A stretch of 64,000 nt of DNA, taken from positions 62,001 through 126,000 of the forward strand of contig NC_079889.1 of assembly GCF_029227915.1 (NCBI RefSeq), given 5' to 3'. Under the pieces are notes generated by a model. The model was not told the DNA's origin. It worked only from the letters and a program-made list of their open reading frames with translations, and made no database searches. Made by a program: the position numbers and the translations under genes. Origin of the DNA: Hydractinia symbiolongicarpus (taxonomy: Eukaryota > Cnidaria > Hydrozoa > Anthoathecata > Hydractiniidae). Below, in pieces: positions 1 to 10,052 of this stretch (position 1 is its first letter; the number at the start of each line of letters is the position of its first letter).

Positions 1-349
1 ATTGTAACTTTTGTCTGTAATAGACATACTTTACATTACTTTCCAGGAGTCTTTTTTTAGTGGCCTATGTTCATCACGTTGGCAAATGTTTCTTGAATAT
101 ATGGTACTTGGTGGCTCGTTTGTTTGCCTTACCACGCTCGTGACATCTCTTTACGTAGTGTTTTCGTCGAACCGTCTCTTTTATTTTAAATTTTTGTCAT
201 GCTTTTTACCAACGACGTTTTTCATTTTATTTTATTGTATAATATATTTAACTAATTTTAATTGATTATTCTTACATTTTAACTTTTAAACAGGATGCAT
301 ATTAATAGCAATATTTTTATATTGAAGTGCACATCCTGTATAAATATTC

Positions 350-383
<34 letters not shown>

Positions 384-385
384 AT
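1..385 (+). mobile_element. probable 3' end of a non-LTR retrotransposon (LINE)
   Basis: AT-rich sequence with no convincing coding region. It ends in a stem-loop (290-339; arms ACAGGATGCA and TGCACATCCTGT) and then a run of TAAA units (about 352-384). A terminal hairpin followed by a short microsatellite tail is typical of LINE 3' ends. The tail stops exactly where a BEL/Pao gag reading frame begins, so this looks like a LINE end adjoining or inserted in an older retroelement. The 5' part would lie outside the window. It could also be a microsatellite beside an unrelated hairpin. Confidence 0.4.
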
Positions 386-1093
386 TGAAAGTCATGTGCG
401 ATCTCTCCTCGCTTTGGGTATAAATTCAGAGCGCTGCGGGCCGATGTCAAGTCCAATGGTCATAGAAAAATTGCCAAATGATATCCGTTTAGAGATTAGT
501 CGGAAGTTGGGAAAAGAAAATTGCAAAATAACCGACTTTATGGAAATTTTTAAAATTGAGATAACAGCCAGAGAAAGTGTGCCTTTGTTAAAAATAACCT
601 CAACGATGGAGATCAATATGAAAATGTACCGAAGTTCAGTACACAAACGTTTGTTTATCGGAAACAGAGTTTTACGTTGTGCATTTTGTGAACGAGATCA
701 CTTTCACAACAAATGTACAGTTGTTACTGACCTACAAATCAAACGTGATATCGCAAGGAAAAATAAACTTTGTTTCAAATGTTTACAACCGGGGCATCAA
801 ATACAAGATTGTCGCAGTAAGAATTCTTGTTTTTTATGCAAATCGTTACGTCACCAGACCGCCCTGTGCAATACATCTGAAAGTGATAAGTCGAAAGATA
901 GTCGGAAGGAGTTCGGAGTTGCAGGTGAAAAAAACGAGTTAGAAAGTTCAACCAACCCGATGATCCATTCAAAAAATTTTGTATTGTTGCAAACCGCTAG
1001 TTGTATCGTTCACTCACTGGAGCGCAGTCGTAATAATATGTCAGTGAAAGTTTTGATGAATTCGGGATCTCAGCGTACGTACCCAGTGGGCAC
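384..1093 (+). pseudogene. BEL/Pao retrotransposon gag-protease remnant
   Basis: An open frame runs from the end of the TAAA tail to a stop at 1130. It shows the late gag region and then a CCHC-rich block at about 676-872 (motifs CAFCERDHFHNKC, CFKCLQPGHQIQDC and CFLCKSLRHQTALC) of the kind seen in BEL/Pao Gag. Next comes the start of the aspartic protease, with NSGSQ where the family has DSGSQ. The frame leaves homology after about 1075, where it runs into an ACGTT-rich repeat. No LTR, reverse transcriptase or integrase follows. With both ends lost and the catalytic Asp changed, this is a dead fragment. The first usable codon is not a start: homology begins upstream of the GTG at 396. Confidence 0.75.
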
Positions 1094-1330
1094 AAGAACG
1101 TTTTTTAACATTCAAAAGACGTCATTTTGATCGTTTAATTAACGGTCAAATAGCGTACTTTTTTCAGGACGTTTATTTAACATTCCGCATGTGACGTTCA
1201 AATGACGTTCAAAATAAAAGTTTAAAAAACGTTATTCCGTTGGTTCAATAAACTTTCAAATAACGTCCCGCTTGCACATTCAATAACCACTTTATCAGGG
1301 CGTTCAAATAACGTTCAAATAAAATACAGA
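1080..1330. repeat. degenerate ACGTTCAAATA-type repeat, possible MITE remnant
   Basis: The segment opens with ACCCAGTGGGCACA and then holds many variants of ACGTTCAAATA and of AACGTT/GACGTT words on both strands. No matching second terminus is visible before the LINE sequence at about 1325. It looks like a truncated short non-autonomous element, but no family could be named. Confidence 0.4.
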
Positions 1331-1930
1331 AATGACATTAAAAACACATGGTCTATGATAGATCTAAGAAATTATAGGCAAAAAACAACAACGCAATAAG
1401 TGTTTTCCAAGTTGTTTGTAAATGGTGAACTGCTGTGTGGTGATAGAGAAATTGGTGCCGCATTTAACAATTTTTTTGTGAAGGTAGGATCACAGCTTTC
1501 AGCAAAAATTAAAACAAATGTAGATTATAAACAAATGTAGATTATAAAAAATTATTTACCACACTGTAATTTCCAAATGCGAAACTCGATTTGTCAACAA
1601 AAAAGAGTTACAATATGCGTTCAAAATTTGGATTTAGAAATGGACACTCCACAGAACATGTGATAGTGCAACTTGTGGAGGACATTCATCAATCTTTTAG
1701 TGATGGAAAATTTACTTTGATTATTTTTATAGAGCTCTTGATACCGTTGATCACAACATATTATTAGGTAAACTGAATGCGTATGGGATAAGTAACATTA
1801 ACATGGTTTAAAAGTTATCTGAGTGAACGAACTCAATACATAGATATTGGCCTGTGACAAAAGAACTAAAAGTAAACAATTAAATGTGGTGTTTCACAAG
1901 GTTTAATTCTTGGGCCATTCTTATTTTTAA

Positions 1931-3403
1931 TCTCTATAATAATAGTCGTATTTTGTCTGTCTGTCCGCGAAAACCGCGCCCCATAACGGAAACGGGAAAT
2001 TTTTAAAATGCGCACCAATACCAAATGCGATATATTTTTGCCGACTTTGTTTTCACCGCTCACGCGTGGTATACTAATCACGACACCTGTTCTTTAAAAA
2101 AACAATCCAAGATTTTCGCGACCAGAAAGAATCCAAGATTTTCGCTTGCAAAACAATTCAATATATTTTCGCAGCTGAATGAACGAAGGCCATTTTGATT
2201 TTAAAAATGGTCGTTATAAGATTCGTTCGACTTTTTCATCTTCTGAAAGCTTTATATTGTTGTAATATTTGTTTTTTGTTTGTTTTCAATGTTAGGATAA
2301 ATATAGTCACGTTTTTTAGCTATATACAGATCTTAAACGCACCAGTTTTAGGATGTTTGGCTAGGAACGAAGACTTTGAAGGTTAGCTAGCTTAGCTAGA
2401 GCCTCACTTATTGTTATTCTGTTTGTTATTAGACCTTTTTATCCTAGCCAACATTTATTTTTATGTTGAGGCTGTGGCTATTTAGCTAGCTCCTTAAAAA
2501 GTGAAAGTATAAAATGCAGTTTGGTTACAACAATATTGTCAAGCAATAATTCTTATGCTAAATGCAGTCAGCTTGGTAGTTACATCTTTTATTATTTTCC
2601 TGAAAACTTTTTATGAACTAAAATGGCGGAACAATAGTTGTAGCTGACTGGGTAACTGACAGGCTGTTCCCTGTGTTTTTATTTGCACCGAAGTTGCAGT
2701 GAAGTTTTTTTGGAAAGGGGTATATACTACGCCTATACGCCTGTTCAACTCTGCTTAATTGTGCTAAGCGCTTTGCCCACTGTTATAAATGGACTGTTTT
2801 TTGAAAAAGCTGTGATGACTATGCGCATGTGCGACATGGTTTACCTGTAATAAATGGGCAGCCAATTGTGACAATCAATTTTTAAACTTTCTTGGGAATT
2901 ACGCCTGTACGAATGTGCAACACTGTTTACCTGGACTAACCGCTCATCCCTGTTTTAGCAATGGACTGTTTCTTATGTTTTTTTTTAAACAGAGTCTGCG
3001 AGAAAGTCTTTTTCAAAAGGGTATTATCCCTATACGCCTGTGCAACACTGTTTAACTGTACTAAGTGCTCAGCTCGGTGTCATGATTCATTTTTTTAACT
3101 TTCACAAAAACTTATTCCGCAAAATAAAATAATATAGACTGTTTGCTATGGTGGAGTATCAACGGTTTGTAAACTCTGTTTTTATTTTAGCTAACGTTGC
3201 AGGAAAGTTATTTTCTGAAAAATACATTTCAGTCGCAACACTATAACGGTGTATGCGCTTTATTTGATTTATAACATACTGCATACCTGTACCAAAGTGT
3301 TCCACCTGATCGTGTGGCGCAGTTTACGGCTGTTATTAGGCGCTCTACAGAGCGTTCACTGCCGGCTCACGACTTGTGGTTTACCCCGGGTTTACCCGGC
3401 TAC
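1931..3403 (+). mobile_element. Helitron-like non-autonomous element inserted in the LINE
   Basis: It begins TCTCTATAATAATAG followed by a TCTGTCTGTCC run, a terminus shared with elements at 34366, 24787 (minus), 25477 (minus), 56590 and 62083. It ends with a short hairpin (CCGGGT-TT-ACCCGG, about 3387-3400) and CTAC at 3400-3403. The flanks are A on the left and T on the right with no target-site duplication. Joining 1930 to 3404 gives an uninterrupted in-frame RT motif. Helitrons start TC, end CTRR after a hairpin and insert between A and T; CTAC is a one-base departure from CTAG. No Rep/helicase ORF is present. Confidence 0.7.
2725..3300 (+). repeat. imperfect internal repeats in the Helitron-like element
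   Basis: Variants of a block reading roughly ACGCCTGTGCAACACTGTTT then ACTGTACTAAGTGCTCA recur near 2729, 2817, 2901, 3029 and 3278. Each is followed by AT-rich spacer and often by ATGGACTGTTT. Spacing is irregular (about 85-250 bp) and identity is moderate. The repeats lie wholly inside the element. Confidence 0.45.
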
Positions 3404-3826
3404 TATACATTAATGATCTAATCAGTTGTTCTGAAATCCTAAATTCTATTATGTTTGCAGATGACACTAATTTGTTTTACTCCCATAAATGTATTAATAC
3501 TCTTTTTAAAACTGTAAATGCTGAGTTAAACAAATTATTGAACTGGTTCTCTGCTAATAAATTATCACTAAATATAAAAAAAACAAAGTATACGTTATTC
3601 CACACACCACAAAGAAGAAAGGACTTGCCTATTGCCCTACCTAAACTGGAAACAGAAGGAAATCAAATTTTAAGGGAGATATCCACTAAATTCTTAGGTG
3701 TGATACTTGATGAAAAGTGGCATCAACACATATCTATGGTAAAATTAAAAGTTTCAAAATCTATTGGCATCCTTTACAAATCACGTAAAACAGATAATCT
3801 CTAATACAATTGTATTACTCTTTTAT

Positions 3827-3874
3827 ACTATGTTAGCGTAATTAATATGACAATATTAATTACGCTAACATAGT
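3827..3874. repeat. perfect 22-bp inverted repeat with 4-base loop
   Basis: Arms 3827-3848 and 3853-3874 are exactly complementary around the loop GACA. The right arm is normal LINE coding sequence (it reads into the ANIVWGS region). The left arm is its inverted copy. A second palindrome, TAATACAATTGTATTA, lies just upstream at about 3803-3818. Confidence 0.9.
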
Positions 3875-4376
3875 TTGGGGTAGCAATAATAAAACTGAAA
3901 TACTGTAATGTATTTGATGTATTTCAACTAAAAATCCTAAAAATAATAACACACCTGAAGTATTTTCTAACACCTTTCACATTTCTCATAACAAATACAC
4001 AACAAGATCTGCAGATCAATATTATCCACCATTTAGGAAAACTAAAAACAGTCAATTTTCAATTTCGTACCGCAGACCACACATTTGGAATAGCTTTAAC
4101 AAAATTAAGAAGCCAATTTTTGTATCTACTTCGGAGAACATATTTCGATGTAAATTGAAAAATCTACTTTTATTTGGATTAGAAAGCAAAACGTCTTTCT
4201 TCTAATTTGAATTCTTTTTCCTTAATTTTAATTTCATTTTTATTTTTTTAACTTCAGTATACTTTTGTTATTTATACATAGCTATATTGATTGTTGTTAA
4301 TAAACTTGTTTATAACGTTAAACAGGAAATAGCTACCTTCTCATATATTCTCACACATATTATTTCTTCTTTTTTA

Positions 4377-4540
4377 TATGTTTGTTCTATAAGTGCCAAA
4401 TGATATTTTTAACTGTGGTAAGTGACAAATAATATAAAAAGTGTCGTACATAAGCCGGCCTGCCCCGATTATGTTTGTTTATAAGTACCAAATAATATTT
4501 TTAACTGTCGTATATAAGCCGGCTTGTCCTAATTATGTTA
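4377..4540. repeat. diverged tandem duplication, unit about 65-95 bp
   Basis: TATGTTTGTTCTATAAGTGC at 4377 recurs as TATGTTTGTTTATAAGTACC at about 4470. Both run on to a shared ATATTTTTAACTG. GTCGTACATAAGCCGGCCTG at 4442 recurs as GTCGTATATAAGCCGGCTTG at about 4507. No gene overlaps. Confidence 0.6.
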
Positions 4541-4701
4541 CCCGATTACGTAATTTTGCTCTGCTTGTAAATGGGGCAAGTTGCCGCACATAATCTGGGC
4601 AGCATTCATAATCCGGGCAGAACATACAATGAAACTAGTCTGAAATTATTTAGATTGGTAGAAATTTCTGCAGACCATGTCTAAAAAAGCCTTCTTTTGG
4701 A

Positions 4702-4731
4702 CTAGCCTTTAACCCATAAAACAAGGGTTGA
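4702..4731 (-). mobile_element. possible Helitron 3' terminus remnant
   Basis: Read on the minus strand, a weak hairpin (AACCC...GGGTT) is followed by AAAGGCTAG and then T. This matches the layout of the clearer Helitron ends at 34455 and 34570. The matching 5' end was not found. Confidence 0.35.
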
Positions 4732-6071
4732 CGATCGCAAATATTTTTAGATTTTCATCCATATATATCTCCTTGTCATTCCTTTTTTGGGCGTCCTCGA
4801 CACAAAATGCCAATTCGGCTATTAGTTTGAATAAAATACGCATATCGTATTGATCCGAACAAGGATTTTTGCATGGACGCTTAACCGAGGTGGGCACTTA
4901 CAAAATTAAATTTTTCCTACTTTGCACAACTTAAGGACAACAGTAATTTTAATAAGCACCCAGTTTCTCAAGGTAGTTTTCGATTAAGCACCAAAAGCTC
5001 ATTTTTTATTAGTTATGCTTTAAATAAAGTATTTACAATTCAAGATCAAATAGAGCCTGTTTTTTGTGATACTGTATATATATATTCAATCTTGTGTGCT
5101 TAACCGAGAGAGGTAAGTAACTTGCATGGTAAACGACAGACAGCCTATTTATTATTTTATTTGAGCTGAAGTGGTTGTTTTTCTTTAAAGTAGCATTTCT
5201 AAAATGGCTTTTTATTGGATGTGTAACACATGTACCTGTATCCTGATGGTCAATTTGGTTTATTGTATTGACCGTGTGGTTAGGGTTAGGGTTATTGTTT
5301 ATCATTAATTTTGCAACCTTTATAGGGAAACAGATTAAGTAAAATAAAATATGTCATCTGACAGATTTTGCTATAACAGGCCTTTGTAAGAGTTTCACTG
5401 GAAGCACTCTGCACTGGTTGTCCAAAAGGTTTAACTGGACTAAGTTGGTTTACCTGGACTAAGTTGCAATTAAATTGCAATGCAAACCTTCTGTTGCTTT
5501 AATGCATTTCTTAATGCTTTAACCCTATTCGGTCTGGTTTTTTTTAAAATATTATGGCTAGGGAACGGGGGCAGGATGGGGGGTGGGGGGGATTCCTGAA
5601 TAACTTTTCATAAGCTAGTCAAAATTGAATCAAAGTTATCACACTTATAGTACGTCACAAAAGGAACAAAATGATAGCAATATATTTTTTATGTCACAAC
5701 TTTTTCTATGATGTTATTGAAGGCTTGCAAATCAAAATACTATTGGCAATTCAGTTGTATTAGTTCTACAGCGAATTTTCACATTCTGTTTAAAGTTTTT
5801 GAAAGCCAAATAAAAGTTATTTAACATTCCATATTCCAGTTTTTGCATAGTTCATCAAAAAAAACAAAGAATTGCCCGAAAGTCCGGTTTTTGCTTTTAT
5901 GGTAAAATCCAAAAAAAACGGGAAAATGGATTAATCAGGTGTCTAAAACATACAAAAACTTCTACTTGATGAAACAAATATTTGTTGTAAGTTTCAGGTT
6001 TTAAGGATAACCCTAACAAGAGTTTTTATATTTTCTGGATTAAAAGGATTTCATACAGATTTTTAGGTGTA

Positions 6072-6108
6072 GTTTCCAGTAATAGCTATATTAGCTATTA
6101 CTGGAAAC
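6072..6108. repeat. perfect 17-bp hairpin with 3-base loop
   Basis: Arms 6072-6088 (GTTTCCAGTAATAGCTA) and 6092-6108 are exact reverse complements around TAT. There is no ORF or gene context. It could be an exceptionally short palindromic element or a transcribed hairpin. Confidence 0.85.
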
Positions 6109-8570
6109 CCAAAACCTCTGAGCGTTTGTGAAAAGTGATACAAAAAAAAGATTTTTAGTAATTAGCCTGGCATCGCCTGTTACAATGCTAGGCAAGCGAA
6201 GAGTGAGTTTTTTTTTGGCTACTTCGATGATTGGAAATAGGCTTCGTGTATTCTCGAGTAACAAAAAAAACCAGCTTCGTTATAACATTGGTTCCACAGC
6301 TTCATAGTGCAGCTATCTTGTTTCTTAATTTAATTCGTTTTTAATTCAACTATGAATCAGTCAATAAAATGACAATACCTGACGCGCACATTAAATAATG
6401 TTAATAAAAAAATACTATAACCAAATTTTCATACCACTTTGATTGATTGATTTGATTCACCAATCATTTCTCTTCATCATTCAAATAAACAACAACGGGG
6501 CAGTTCACTGACAATGCCATGTGCAACATCCTGTGGAAAATATGAAGTTTATTAATATGTTATTAGCTTTCAAAAAAAGTTCCATGGAATGAAAAACATA
6601 AGCAAAATTAAATAAACTCAAAAAAAAGGAAGTTAAAAAAAGAGAAAGTGGTGACTACACTCTTGAGTTTTAAAGTTACATCGTCATATTTGGGGAAGGC
6701 TGGTCAGGGTTGATACTTAAAGCAATGAGTAATAGTCACAGCGGGTGCAAAGAAACTTCGACTAATCGGATCTACTTCGGCTAAAACACAAACAATCTGA
6801 CAAGAATTATACTAAGTTGTTTAGTCGGTTTTGGGATTTTTATTTTACAATTTTGTTAAAAATAATATACCCCGAACAGAAAAAAATTTATACTCGTCTT
6901 TCATTAAATGGTTCGAAATAAATGTCGGAAGATTTTAATTTCCTAATATTTTAGAAACATGGATTATCAAACCTTGTACACGATCCTCTTCTCTTTCATC
7001 CGACATCAAGTTTATGGAGCGTGGAAACCCCATGTAAATTTATATACTCTTTTTTGCTGTGCTTTTTCTAAAGTGAGTCTCCCACAAAACTTATACCATG
7101 TTATTCTGTTGGTTCGTCTTTTTCTTTTAGTTCGACTTATGGTTACGCTGCGCAATCATTTCTTTCATTTAGCTAATCTTGAAAATAGATAATTTTTCTC
7201 TAGATAGTTGTTATTGTGTTTTATTAACCTACATCTTGGTACGTTATGATTGTAGCTTTGTTCATGCAATAAATTTTTCAAATAAAAAATGTGTCCTGGG
7301 ATTTCTTAATGAACTGATCACATTTCCGTTAAAAAAAAGATTATAGAATGTTGCTTTTTCATTTTTTAAACTACTCCTTTGCTATTTGTTACACCCTATC
7401 TTCTCAAATATTTTTATTAATTTTATAAAACACGTGTTTATAGTTCCACATTAACTAAATCAAATCGAAACTCCGCCACAACAACAAGAATCTTATTCCT
7501 ACATTATATCCTGAAAATAACGGTTGGAAAATATTATAAGACATGGTGTGGTTAAGTAGCAAGATTGATCTGGCATGTTTCAAAAATAAATTCTTAACTT
7601 TTTTATTACAAATATCAAGTTTGCTTAACTTTAGGTGTTATTACCGCATAAATTGTAAAGTTCAGTCGACAGCCGTTGGATAAATTGACTGGTTCGTCTG
7701 TCCCTTATATAACTTTTGTGTCCGTAGCACGACTATAACAACGCGGGAGACAGGGTAGGGGTGTAATAGTATATAAACTAGTCATTAACCCATAAAATAA
7801 TCCAGGCTGTTAATCTTCCATTCTTCCATTCTAGTATATGGCCTTGCTGATGCTTCAAGAGCTTGGTATTTACGAGTAAGGGAACCGCTGTTTTAACCTT
7901 GCAGAAACAATATATAAAATGGCACCGAAGCTGTGCACCAAATTTCAACTCCATACAAAAAATCGGTGAAATATCGCGCACTAACAGACTGATGACGGAC
8001 CGCCTTTAGGCGGTCAATTATTAGAGAAAAATACTTTGTGTTTGTAAAAGCTTACTCATGATAAGAAAAATATCGTGTTTTAAAAAAAACGAGTGCACGC
8101 ATTGTTAAGGACATGTGATGCTTCGTGTCTTCGTGTTCAAGACAGTTACTCTTAATAATTTAAAAGGTCTGAAAATATATCTTGTTATTGATTAAAATTT
8201 TACTATTTGCGCCAAACAAAAACCTCAAAGGCGAAACATTGGTTTTAGCTAAATGAAAACATTTACTGAAGGATAGAGAGAATATAAACAATTCGAAAAT
8301 TCCACGGACATTTGCCGGTCTCAACAAAGTGGATAAAAATATATCGCATTTGATATTTAGTGTTCCCGTAGCATGACTTTTTCTTGCACACACACACGCA
8401 CACAGAGAAGAAGAGACTTATAATAACCAATAAAAATGTTAAAATATACCTGTTTTCTTTTTATCAATAATCATAAAAATCAAAAGTGAAATAATAACCA
8501 TGTTTGACTTAAACAATTCCCTAATTTTTGACACATTCAACGATTTAGAAGTGTTAGCACGTGAAAAATA

Positions 8571-8805
8571 TATATAGATGTGCATATTTTACATGGCTAG
8601 CCTCACAAATATGGAGGGCTGTCTATTATTTCCAGGAGGAGCCATGGCTTTGATGGAAAGTCCTGGAGTATTCAATGCTGATTTTAAGCTCCGCAGACCC
8701 AATTAGGGCCCGCGTTCACTCGCCCATGTTAAAACGCCGTGAAGAGAAATCGAACCCCAGTCTCCCGCACAGAGTACAAGAGCTGTAATTATTAATCAAC
8801 AGCGC
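8571..8805 (-). mobile_element. tRNA-derived SINE copy
   Basis: On the minus strand the element starts near 8805 with a tRNA-like head (GTGGCGCTGTTGATTAATAA...), passes a B-box-like GGTTCGATTTC near 8745-8755, and runs into a body. The body ends with TGAGGCTAGCCATGTAAAAT near 8590-8610. The same head and body occur at 51890-51315, where the B box is perfect. The A box here is mutated, so this is an old copy. Confidence 0.65.
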
Positions 8806-10052
8806 CACATATAGAGAGAGTTCGTGAAAAATCTCCAAATTGTATCCCTTGGTTAAACCCAAGGAAAGAAAACTTCGTAAAATGTACTGCTTAGATCTTA
8901 TAAACAATTCAAGTATTATTTTCTAATTCATTGCATTCAATGGAAAATAACTTGATTTATTAACTCTTTACAACGTTCGTATATGCGATACAAGTGTCAT
9001 AAATCAGACTAGATAGTATGCAATCAATATAAGTCTAGCATAACAAAAAATACATAATTATTTTATACGAAGACTGTCACTGTGGGGGGGGGGGGGGCTG
9101 GTAGGTGGGTCTGCAAAACTAACTAACGATGTGTGATATTTCCCCGCTTATTCCGGTCTCTTATTTTTTTGGTCACGTGACAAAGCAAAAGTGTACGTGG
9201 ACTGTGTCTTAACATACCCAGTTAAAATATTCATTTATTAAACATTATTGGTGGTTGAGGCAGTAAAAATATAATATATATATTAATGTTTTTTTATGTA
9301 TTTATTTAATTTTTCCTTAGAGATCAGACTTTGCTAAAAGCTGTTAAAGTTCAACCACTTTCCCAGCGCCTGTTGTCTCCTTTCTAAAACTGGTACGGCG
9401 AGGCCGTCCTGATTCAGAAACGATACAAGATGCCCTGGGGACGAGGTTGTTTAAAGTTTAATAAGGAAAACAACAAATTATTTATAATTAACCAAGCTTC
9501 GACGTATGAAAATTCAGTTTCTCTTATACGAAAACAGAGACACAAACGAATGTATGAGAGCAAATCCCAATTCAAATTTACCAATAAACACAACATAATT
9601 TCTCAGAGAAATCCCTGACTTAAAATGAACCAGTGAGCACAAATCCGGCGCATGCACATGTAAACCTCTTGAACAATAGTGAAAGTAGTGTGAGACCATT
9701 TGGGGTCAAAATTTTAAAGAAAGAAAGAATATAACGATTCTGAAATTTTTCTTATTTAAATACCCACGTTGCAATTTCTTCTTGGAATAACACAGCACGC
9801 ATGTTTTTCTTACATGTCAATACGTGTAAAAGCGAATTTTACTACGTGTAAACAAAACATAATATGGATGAGAGAATATTACTTGTAAACAAACCATGAT
9901 GTATGAGCGAATTTTACTACGTGTAAACAAACCATATGTATGAACGCATATCACGGTTCTAAACTTAAATATTACCACAATACAGATGTGAATAACAAGA
10001 GTCGATAAAGAGACTTCTTTGCAGCGGTCACCACTTTGTTGGAAAATAGAGA
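8806..10052. other. intergenic stretch upstream of the PAN-domain gene
   Basis: No gene was recognised. A run of 14 G lies at 9084-9097. The core CCTGGGGACGAGGTTG lies at about 9434-9449; it recurs in variant form at about 24083 and 40611 and is a repeat I associate with cnidarian genomes. Imperfect repeats of TTACTACGTGTAAACAAACC occur at about 9838-9930. Confidence 0.5.

Larger units (their letters stand above)
1325..4205 (+). pseudogene. degenerate LINE reverse transcriptase, split by a nested Helitron
   Basis: Two coding blocks belong to one non-LTR retrotransposon. Block one (1325-1930) has a pre-RT region ending FNNFFVKVGSQLSAKI. After a deleted stretch it continues with RT motifs around GHSTEHVIVQLVEDI, DTVDHNILLGKL and CGVSQGLILGP. 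Block two (3404-4205) continues with YINDL, FADDTNLF (catalytic A/F-x-DD), FSANKLSLNIKKTKY and GVILDEKWH. A C-terminal region with RRPHIWNSFNKIK follows, ending at the stop near 4203. Stops, a deletion near 1560-1610 and an inverted duplication at 3827-3874 mark it as dead. The gap between the blocks (1931-3403) is a Helitron-like insertion. Removing it restores the reading frame. Confidence 0.8.
4206..8570. other. intergenic stretch, no gene recognised
   Basis: AT-rich sequence with only short open frames lacking recognisable domains or splice structure. It holds a diverged tandem duplication (4377-4540), a possible Helitron terminus (4702-4731), a telomere-like motif (about 5279-5294, GGTTAGGGTTAGGGTTA) and a perfect hairpin (6072-6108). 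A further possible Helitron 3' end on the minus strand lies near 7779-7810 (TATGGGTTAATGACTAG when read in reverse). Confidence 0.5.

Noticed and set aside
1866-2081. Minus-strand ORF of 71 codons across 1931
   Set aside because: It crosses the LINE-Helitron junction, so it is an artefact of the insertion.
9084-9097. Poly-G run as a G-quadruplex regulatory site
   Set aside because: A single homopolymer without other G-runs or gene context; more likely a slippage tract.
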